A stretch of DNA of 64,000 nucleotides from NCBI RefSeq assembly GCF_001787335.1, contig NZ_CP014675.1:186001-250000 (forward strand), read 5' to 3'. The number at the start of each line of letters is the position of its first letter. Position 1 is the stretch's first letter. The notes below the pieces were generated by a model. It was given only the letters and a program-made list of their open reading frames with translations, did no database searches and was not told where the DNA came from. Positions 58,596-64,000 of this stretch are shown here, one piece after another. Source of the DNA: Kozakia baliensis (GTDB lineage Bacteria; Pseudomonadota; Alphaproteobacteria; Acetobacterales; Acetobacteraceae). The position numbers were made by a program, and so were the translations under genes.

Positions 58596-59182
58596 CGCGC
58601 CGCGAGAGCGGCCACGCGCCTCAGCGCCCGCGCGGTCGCTCCATCGGGTTGGGGGGCGTGGGCGCTGCGCAGTTCGGCGGTAAAGGCCGCGAGCGTCAGC
58701 ACGAACGGGGCGAGTTGGGGAGCGATCTCGGCCACGCCCGTCATCACCACGCGGCTATGAACGAAGATATCCGCCTCGATGTCGCGTACTGCTTCGTAGA
58801 CAGCGGCGCAATGCACGGCATTCTGGCGAAGCGGGCTGTAGATCCGGCGCGGGGGCGCATCCTCCGGATCGCCGGCAAAGACCTGTCGCCAGTGATCGTC
58901 CTGGCTGTGGCCGACGATCCGGCCGCTCAGGCGCTTGGTTTCCACCACCAGAAGCCCGGCGCTCGTCGCCACCAGATGATCGATCTGCGCTGTGTGCGAC
59001 GCGCCGCGCGGCAGCATGAGGTCATGCAGGGCAGGCAGGTTGGACTGTTCGATCGCCGCCCGCACCTCGTCCTCGCCACGGCGGCCCTGCATTTCGGCAC
59101 GCAGCGCCTTGAGGACGGCGTGCTCGGCGTCGCTGCATAGCCGCCGCGAGGCCGTCCCGGGTGCGCGCCGGCGCAACCTCAT
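58550..59182 (-). CDS. NERD-domain nuclease-like protein
   Basis: 210 residues. The NERD signature is visible: RRGEDEVRAAIEQ (~35), LPRGASHTAQIDHLVATSAGLLVVETKRLSGRIVGH (~57-92), with the D and ExK residues of the nuclease fold, and WRQVFAGDP...RRIYSPLRQNAVHCAAV. NERD proteins are related to restriction-endonuclease-type folds and are found in DNA processing and defence settings. Function here is not known. The ATG at 59182 overlaps the upstream stop. Confidence 0.78.
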   Translation of the reverse strand: MRLRRRAPGTASRRLCSDAEHAVLKALRAEMQGRRGEDEVRAAIEQSNLPALHDLMLPRGASHTAQIDHLVATSAGLLVVETKRLSGRIVGHSQDDHWRQVFAGDPEDAPPRRIYSPLRQNAVHCAAVYEAVRDIEADIFVHSRVVMTGVAEIAPQLAPFVLTLAAFTAELRSAHAPQPDGATARALRRVAALAARYDGRRSGTMVSGSG

Positions 59183-59475
59183 GACACCTCTCCTCCTTCC
59201 GCTTGCCCTGAGGCGATCGCCTGTGCTGCGCGGCGTTTCGAGTGGGCAATGCGCTGACGCTCGCGCACCAGTTCGCGATTGCGCTCGTAGTAGCGCCGGT
59301 GCTTCGATTCCTTTGACTGGAAGACGGGTTCGCAGCGGTCGCGTTTGTGAGGTGAGCCGTTCTCCGCAAAAACCACCTGATCTGGCGTCAGAGTCTGCGA
59401 TGCCGGTTTATAGGTGCGTTTTTCGCAGGGTTTTTCCGGCTTTGTGTCTTGATCGTCTCGTCCGCGTTTCGGCAT
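59179..59475 (-). CDS. Small basic hypothetical protein
   Basis: 98 residues from ATG 59475 (MPKRGRDDQDTKPEKPCEKRTYKPASQTLTPDQVVFAENGSPHKRD); the longer frame to 59529 is less likely. The C-terminal part (KESKHRRYYERNRELVRERQRIAHSKRRAAQ) is a strongly charged helix that could bind nucleic acid. Overlaps the NERD gene start by 4 bp, so the two are coupled. Confidence 0.5.
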   Translation of the reverse strand: MPKRGRDDQDTKPEKPCEKRTYKPASQTLTPDQVVFAENGSPHKRDRCEPVFQSKESKHRRYYERNRELVRERQRIAHSKRRAAQAIASGQAEGGEVS

Positions 59476-59691
59476 GCCTGTTCTCCTTTCAGGATAAAGC
59501 CAGTCTCGAAGGTCAACATGCGACCGCAAAGCGTCTCACCTGAAGTTGTTAGGTTTTTTCGGCGAATCCATGTCGTGACGTGGTCCGTCGCATGATTGGG
59601 TGCTTGGCTGGCTTTTCCACATCGAGAGGGAACGCGCGATGATTTTGCGTCATGTCTCTGGCCGCGTCGCCGGTGATAGCGGGGTCATACC

Positions 59692-60159
59692 ATGCATTAC
59701 CTGACGGGCGGTCTCCCGCTGATCGCCGTGTTGGTGGCCCTGTTCGCCGTCACCGCATTTTTGCTCAGCCGCAAGGCGGCAGAAAGCGCGTGTTACCGGG
59801 CCCGTCCGCTGCTTTCCGAATGGGAGAGACGGGTGCTCTCCGAGCTGCGCCACCAGCTTCCGGCCCACCTTCATCTTTGCCCGCAGGTGCGTCTGGGCGA
59901 TGCATTCCGCACCACGGGAGGCGGCAAAGAAAGGCAAAGCGCCTTTTGGCGCATCGCCTCCAAGAGCGCTGATTTCATGCTGGTCGATCTTCGCAACGGC
60001 CATATCCTCCTGGGTATCGAACTGAACGACCGCACCCATCGGCGGCCCGACCGGCAGAGGCGCGATGCTCTCGTGGCTCTCGCCTTCGAGCAGGCCGGCA
60101 TCCCCCTGTTATGTGTTTCGCCTTTCCAGCCGATCGACATCACTCCCTACCTGCGGTGA
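59692..60159 (+). CDS. DUF2726 protein with N-terminal membrane anchor
   Basis: 155 residues. The N-terminus, MHYLTGGLPLIAVLVALFAVTAFLLSRK, is a single transmembrane anchor. The remainder, LLSEWERRVLSELRHQLPAHLHLCPQVRLGDAF, SADFMLVDLRNGHILLGIELNDRTHRRPDRQRRDALVALAFEQAGIPLL, is the DUF2726 domain, a nuclease-fold relative with D and ExxD-type residues in HILLGIELND. Such proteins often stand on plasmids with unknown roles. Complete. Its upstream region (59530-59690) is non-coding. Confidence 0.75.
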   Translation: MHYLTGGLPLIAVLVALFAVTAFLLSRKAAESACYRARPLLSEWERRVLSELRHQLPAHLHLCPQVRLGDAFRTTGGGKERQSAFWRIASKSADFMLVDLRNGHILLGIELNDRTHRRPDRQRRDALVALAFEQAGIPLLCVSPFQPIDITPYLR

Positions 60160-60527
60160 CGACGCGCCGCCGCCGTTCTTCGTCGGGGCAAGGAGATGCT
60201 GCATGACGATGCCCATCCTGACCGGTTGCGCGTTCCATCAAGATCTAAGCCGTGCCAAGCGGCATCGCTGCCGACAGCCCGGTGATCATCGCCGATCGCG
60301 CCGCGCAAAATTTATGACGCCCTCGCCCTCGATGCACCGGATATCGAACGGCCGGCGGAATGCGAATGGCGGGCTGCTCTGCGCTTCAACATGATGGAGC
60401 ATCGCGCCGCACTGAACATCGTCGCACGATGGGACGTGATAGATTTTTTCGAAGCGCTGCGATTATTATCCCACCGTCGCATGATACTTCGCTCTGCTTC
60501 CTTCCTGACTTGAGAAGGAATGCCGGA
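60160..60527. other. Stretch with a possible decayed gene
   Basis: At 60255-60510 two frames together give a protein-like reading (AADSPVIIADRAAQ, then after a one-base shift IYDALALDAPDIERPAECEWRAALRFNMMEHRAALNIVARWDVIDFFEAL). This may be a frameshifted small gene of unknown function. Not strong enough to call. Confidence 0.3.
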
Positions 60528-60854
60528 ATGGCCCAGCAGCTCGATCTCTTCGGTTACGTCAAACCGCGTAAGCCCCGGCGCATTCTCGCCCACGCCGTCG
60601 ATGTCGGCGACCATGGCGGCACGTACGGTCCCGGCATGACCATGATCGCCTTTTTCAGCTGCAAACGTTGCGGCTGGTGCTCCCCTTGGCAGGAATGCCG
60701 CAACATGACCACCGTCAAGCGCGGCATCGCTTGTCTGACCTGCAACGACGTGCAGCAGACGGCTGGAAAGGCAAGGGTTGAATTGACGGTTCAACAAGTG
60801 GCGGATCATAGAGAAAAATCGCCTTCACAGCCTCCTTATTTTTCCACGCCATAG
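60528..60854 (+). CDS. Small cysteine-rich protein
   Basis: 108 residues from ATG 60528, with GAGAAGGAA upstream. MAQQLDLFGYVKPRKPRRILAHAVDVGDHG...MTMIAFFSCKRCGWCSPWQECRNMTTVKRGIACLTCNDVQQ carries CKRCGWC and CLTC, a likely zinc-ribbon. Small proteins with QQLDLFGY starts and this cysteine pattern occur on alphaproteobacterial plasmids and phages. Function unknown. Its 3' end overlaps the convergent next gene by 30 bp. Confidence 0.55.
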   Translation: MAQQLDLFGYVKPRKPRRILAHAVDVGDHGGTYGPGMTMIAFFSCKRCGWCSPWQECRNMTTVKRGIACLTCNDVQQTAGKARVELTVQQVADHREKSPSQPPYFSTP

Positions 60855-61268
60855 AGCGGACAGCGAAGCACCCGTCAAATGACCGAGCAGTCCAGCGAGG
60901 AGGAAAAGAGCCGCCCGTCGAAACTTTCTGTCTCCCGTCGACCGACAATCTGCTTGTTCGGCGGGCGCGGCATACTGGTAATCGCGCACCCGACGTTCAC
61001 CTGGCTCCTTTTGAAGGTCGCCATCCTGATCGTTTACAGCGATTTCGAACGAGGCGATCTCTTGACACTTATTTTCTAAAACGTTCCGGTGGCGCTTCTG
61101 TAGAGGCGCTGTCGATTGTCGGTCCCGATCGTCGTCGCACATCTGACGTGCTATGGCGCAAATTTCTTTGTGTCGCTCCGCTGGCACCATGAGGTTGACC
61201 CTTTTGAAGCCAAGCTCTTCGACGCGCCGAAGATAGGCTTTCTGACGTTCTTTTGCTGGCGTGCCCAT
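60825..61268 (-). CDS. Hypothetical protein with RHH-like N-terminus
   Basis: 147 residues. The N-terminal MGTPAKERQKAYLRRVEELGFKRVNLMVPAERHKEICAIARQM resembles ribbon-helix-helix-type regulators of plasmid genes. The later part (from about residue 55) is less protein-like, and the C-terminal hydrophobic segment (RAALFLLAGLLGHLTGASLSALW) may be a membrane helix or an artefact. A shorter product is possible. Confidence is limited. Confidence 0.4.
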   Translation of the reverse strand: MGTPAKERQKAYLRRVEELGFKRVNLMVPAERHKEICAIARQMCDDDRDRQSTAPLQKRHRNVLENKCQEIASFEIAVNDQDGDLQKEPGERRVRDYQYAAPAEQADCRSTGDRKFRRAALFLLAGLLGHLTGASLSALWRGKIRRL

Positions 61269-61304
61269 CGTTTACTCTCCTACTGACGTCGTCTCATGCC
61301 GACC

Positions 61305-61718
61305 TCATCCTTTCGCGGAGGAATTCTCCACTAGGCGCATCGTGTCTGGATAGTGACCATGTTCGGCGCGATAAATCTCCGCTTCGACGTGCACCCGCGC
61401 GGACGCGATGCGCCAGAGCAGTCTCGCGTTCTCCGCTACCTCGTTTGCCGGTAGCACCCATAATTGCGCGAGCGTCTCTTTGAGCCAGAGCGGTATTTCA
61501 AAATCGGCGAGACGTTCCATCACCTCGCTGGGCGGGCAGATCGCGATGCAGGGACATCTGAAAAAACGTCGCACCATGTAGCTTGTGCCGTTCCCAACGT
61601 CCTGCCAATTCCAGAAGCCGCCAACGCCATCGCAGCGGCGGCATGTGGCATCGGGCGTCAAAAGTCGCGTCTCGATCCGTTCTTCGCAAACGTCAGGCGC
61701 CAAAGATGATGTCGGCAT
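61305..61718 (-). CDS. Hypothetical protein with CxxC motif
   Basis: 137 residues from ATG 61718 (MPTSSLAPDVCEERIETRLLTPDATCRRCDGVGGFWNWQDVGNGTSYMVRRFFRCPCIAICPP). CRRCDGVGGFW resembles a DnaJ-type zinc-finger repeat, but only one is seen, followed by RCPCIAIC. The C-terminal half (LADFEIPLWLKETLAQLWVLPANEVAENARLLWRIA) looks helical. An upstream ATG would add 25 residues. Confidence 0.45.
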   Translation of the reverse strand: MPTSSLAPDVCEERIETRLLTPDATCRRCDGVGGFWNWQDVGNGTSYMVRRFFRCPCIAICPPSEVMERLADFEIPLWLKETLAQLWVLPANEVAENARLLWRIASARVHVEAEIYRAEHGHYPDTMRLVENSSAKG

Positions 61719-62062
61719 ACTCTTTCCCCGGGCTTGGCGGAACGCTCGTTTCACGATGAAACGCCCCTCTTTTGCTTGGCCTAACGTCATCAAAGAATCA
61801 TGCGACCGAAAAACAGGTCACAAAAAAAATTATCGGCTTGTTGTGCGATGTGGCTGTTTTACCGTCCACCAATATCGCGCTCGTCAGTCGAAGGTAGGAC
61901 GAATAATAGAAAGGGATCGGAATAACGAAACGCGCCACAGCCGCCCGGCCGCCGCAATGGTGAAGCCGCTGCGCGGCCGCGCCACGGCGCGCCATTGCCC
62001 CAGCCGGCCGACCGTGCCCTCGCGAAAGACATCAGGGAGCAGAAATCAAAAGGAGATCCCGC
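61719..62062. other. Stretch without a recognised gene
   Basis: Divergent promoter region of the genes at 61718 and 62063. GC-rich inverted stretches (CGCGGCCGCGCC, ACGGCGCGCC near 61970-61995) are present. Nothing else was found. Confidence 0.4.
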
Positions 62063-62326
62063 ATGTCTTACGAACAACTGGCCGATCGCGAATGGGCGCG
62101 TGAGGCAGGGCGTTGCAACCCGGACAGCGCCCGGGTGCTGAGCGACCGCGACGTCTGGTACCCCAACCCATTCTATGCCGGACCCCGTGTCCCGCATCCG
62201 GAGGACGCCGCCGCCCCCGACTTCATCGAAGAGTATGGCATCGAGGCCTGGCGTGCGCACGTCTCCAGGCCAGCGCCCGTCCCGCCAGCCGACGATATCG
62301 ACTGGGACGCGCTCATCCCGTTCTGA
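62063..62326 (+). CDS. Hypothetical small protein
   Basis: 87 residues, MSYEQLADREWAREAGRCNPDSARVLSDRDVWYPNPFYAGPRVPHPEDAAAPDFIEEYGIEAWRAHVSRPAPVPPADDIDWDALIPF. AAAAGGAG lies 7 bp before the ATG. Tyr/Trp/Pro-rich, acidic. No known family; typical of the small genes of this backbone. The next gene is 43 bp downstream. Confidence 0.6.
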   Translation: MSYEQLADREWAREAGRCNPDSARVLSDRDVWYPNPFYAGPRVPHPEDAAAPDFIEEYGIEAWRAHVSRPAPVPPADDIDWDALIPF

Positions 62327-62369
62327 GCTCCAACCTCACCGCGTCCATCCCGCTTCAAGGAGTCCGATC

Positions 62370-62552
62370 ATGTCCGCACCCCTCTATCTGCATCTGCGCT
62401 CCGACGTCGACATGGAAGACGACGACGCCCTCGATTACGGCTTCACCCACCGCGATCCCACCACCGGCCAGCTTTTGGTGCTCCGCACCCTTCGCCGCCG
62501 GCTCGGTCAGGAGCCTTATGACGGGGCCGCCGTCACCCTTCCGCGTCCCTGA
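62370..62552 (+). CDS. Hypothetical small protein
   Basis: 60 residues from ATG 62370, with AAGGAG 5 bp upstream: MSAPLYLHLRSDVDMEDDDALDYGFTHRDPTTGQLLVLRTLRRRLGQEPYDGAAVTLPRP. Acidic first half. No recognised family. Probably in an operon with the gene at 62063. Confidence 0.55.
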   Translation: MSAPLYLHLRSDVDMEDDDALDYGFTHRDPTTGQLLVLRTLRRRLGQEPYDGAAVTLPRP

Positions 62553-62649
62553 CCGCGATCACGCGGTCGGGCTCCAATCCCACCGCGCGGCCGGTAGTTT
62601 GTTTCTGTGTCATTATGCCTGATTTTAGGTAATCCGATCTGCCCGTTTC

Positions 62650-62853
62650 CTATTTCCGGGACGTCATGAGCGCGGACAACAGGCAGATCGCCATCAAAAT
62701 CTGACATCCCACCATCCCATCGAACCCGACCGCCGCAAGACCCTCTGGAAAATCCGAGTTTAGCTTCGGCGCAACGTAACAGAATACGCATACCACAAGC
62801 GCCACCAGTAAGATCGGCAAGGCGCGGCATAAACGACCGTAGCGATGTCTCAT
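62650..62853 (-). CDS. Hypothetical small membrane protein
   Basis: 67 residues with two hydrophobic segments: LCRALPILLVALVVCVFCYVAPKL and GFDGMVGCQILMAICLLSALMTS, a short loop of 15 residues and a basic N-terminus (MRHRYGR). No family recognised. It stands alone on the minus strand. Confidence 0.45.
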   Translation of the reverse strand: MRHRYGRLCRALPILLVALVVCVFCYVAPKLNSDFPEGLAAVGFDGMVGCQILMAICLLSALMTSRK

Positions 62854-63431
62854 GATCTTTCTTCATCGACCCATGCCGGATGTTCATCGTTTCAACATCC
62901 TTCCGCATCGGTGAGTCTGTCGTTTCATCATGCGACGGAAAATATCCTCGTCCACGACGGTGCGCTTTCTCCTCATGAATATTCCGGCTCTGGCTCTGGC
63001 TCTGGCGGCGGTGGTTCGTGGCTTCCTTTTTTCCGCGCGTCCGTCTCTTCCGGCCAAGCTGCTGGCCAATACGGGCCGCCCTCCGGGTTCGGTCGCTCAG
63101 GTTCACTAGGCGGCAAAGCCGCCAAGTTCACGCGAGCCCCTACGGGTCTCGCCCCTTTCGGGCTTAGGCTCCCCGGCATCCTTTCTATACTTGTATAGAT
63201 CGATTTGGACGCAAGTAATAAAGGGCAATCGGAAAAGGAAGCGAGAACTAATACAGCAGTCAATAACAATTAATTCTTGTTTTTTGGCGGTTTTCTGCGC
63301 TTTTTTCTTGCATTATGAGCGGTTTTGTCGTATCAATAAGGTGTTGAGAGGGAATAACCCGAAACAACAAAGCGCCCCGATCCAGTGCGGGAACACTGAA
63401 ACGGGGCTGACGTCAGACAGGAGTTACCGTC
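62854..63431. other. Intergenic region with repeats upstream of the last gene
   Basis: It contains a run of GGCTCT units (62989-63006) that in frame would read Gly-Ser repeats, the inverted repeat TCTATAC-TT-GTATAGA at 63184-63199, and an AT-rich stretch (63225-63345), probably a promoter region. No gene with a supported start was found. Confidence 0.4.
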
Positions 63432-64000
63432 ATGTCAAACGCTGATACCGCTATCGCTCAAGCCCACACCGCCGCGCAAGAGCAAAAAGCCAACAAGGCC
63501 GCCGCCAGCAAGGCACGCGCCCGCCGCTTCGCCGAAACCGTGCAGCGCAAAGACGTTGCGCCCGTCATCACGGTGGAAGCCGTCAAGGCCCTGATCCCTA
63601 CCGACGCCCAGATGGCCGCTATCGCCCGTTCCTTCGCCATCGACGAGGTGGACACCGACGAAATTTTCGGCGCTGGCTACAATGCCGTCATGGACGAAAT
63701 CAAGGTGCTGGAACCCGCCCTCGTCGTTTCCATCGACGGTGAAAAGAACTTCCGCGCGTTGGAAATGCACATGCAGCGCATCGTCGGCGCGCGCGTCGCC
63801 TCCGCCTACGGACAGGCCCAGTTCTACGAAACCAAGCGCCAAGCCGCCCGCGAACTCTCCTCCGCCCACGCCAACGACAGCCGCGACGAGGACCGCATGG
63901 GCATCGACGGTCTCGCCAACCGCGCCGCCTTCGCCCGCGAATTCGCCGCCCAACTCGGCATGAAAGCCTATGCCCTCGCCGCTCTCGCCGAAGGAGCCGC
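63432..64000 (+). CDS. Conserved hypothetical protein, cut by the window end
   Basis: 189+ residues from ATG 63432, which follows AGGAGTTACCGTC. The frame stays open to the window edge. It begins with a long Ala/Lys/Gln-rich helix (AIAQAHTAAQEQKANKAAASKARARRFAETVQRK), then PVITVEAVKALIPTDAQMAAIARSFAIDEVDTDEIFGAGYNAVMDEIKVLEPALVVSIDGEKNFRALEMHMQRIVGARVASAYGQAQFYETKRQ (key part FGAGYNAVMDEIKVLEPAL). No family recognised. The minus-strand frame over it is its shadow. Confidence 0.65.
   Translation, partial: MSNADTAIAQAHTAAQEQKANKAAASKARARRFAETVQRKDVAPVITVEAVKALIPTDAQMAAIARSFAIDEVDTDEIFGAGYNAVMDEIKVLEPALVVSIDGEKNFRALEMHMQRIVGARVASAYGQAQFYETKRQAARELSSAHANDSRDEDRMGIDGLANRAAFAREFAAQLGMKAYALAALAEGA

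Noticed and set aside
60879-61079. 66-codon plus-strand frame
   Set aside because: It overlaps the opposite-strand gene with the RHH-like start; no start signal or domain supports it.
62516-63106. 196-codon minus-strand open frame
   Set aside because: Crosses an intergenic repeat region and overlaps the small membrane-protein gene; composition is not protein-like.

Overview
This looks like part of a large plasmid from an acetic acid bacterium (Acetobacteraceae: Komagataeibacter, Gluconacetobacter or Acetobacter type). The basis is a 930-bp IS1031-like IS5 element, a dense load of IS families common in that group, an alphaproteobacterial LexA box, and a ParA/ParB/iteron-Rep replicon followed by a GC-rich backbone of small plasmid genes. 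No rRNA, tRNA or CRISPR array was seen.

Layout. (1) 1-1965: right part of an IS21 element. (2) 1966-13841: a tightly overlapping three-gene minus-strand operon encoding a 1709-aa DEAH helicase with a DUF1998-like C-terminus, a SNF2-type helicase and an Eco57I-like adenine methyltransferase. It resembles DISARM (DrmA/DrmB fused, DrmD, DrmMI) without a PLD nuclease. The 3' tip of the methyltransferase gene is cut by IS21. (3) 13981-28349: an IS graveyard. It holds a serine recombinase, IS1031-like, IS3 split by IS4, IS110, IS630, a second IS110, IS481 split by a 1.64-kb IS110/IS1111-type element, a second IS481 remnant and an IS903-like remnant. One probable membrane-protein gene sits inside it. 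(4) 28417-32830: the plasmid replicon. It has parA, parB, a Rep initiator, eight iterons, a DnaA box and an AT-rich stretch; an 842-bp IS5-family element has landed inside the iteron array. Two near-identical palindromes upstream of parA look like centromere or operator sites. (5) 33715-35849: an N12-class adenine methylase/DarB-like gene killed twice, by an in-frame TAG and by a second IS21 copy (35850-38340).

(6) 38366-49523: plus-strand backbone of small conserved genes with antirestriction proteins (ArdB and ArdC families), a DUF3991/Toprim primase-like protein and a UvrD-type helicase. (7) 49796-55535: an SOS mutasome cassette, imuA-imuB-orf81-dnaE2, with a LexA box; imuB carries a one-base frameshift. 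(8) 55955-64000: small poorly characterised genes, including NERD and DUF2726 nuclease-like proteins, ending in a gene that runs off the window.

Taken together, the replicon carries a large restriction-type defence operon next to antirestriction genes and SOS mutagenesis genes. IS activity has reshaped it repeatedly. Both IS21 copies look identical over the part that can be compared, lie in the same orientation, and each truncates a DNA-methyltransferase gene, so part of this structure may have come from recombination or deletion between IS copies.
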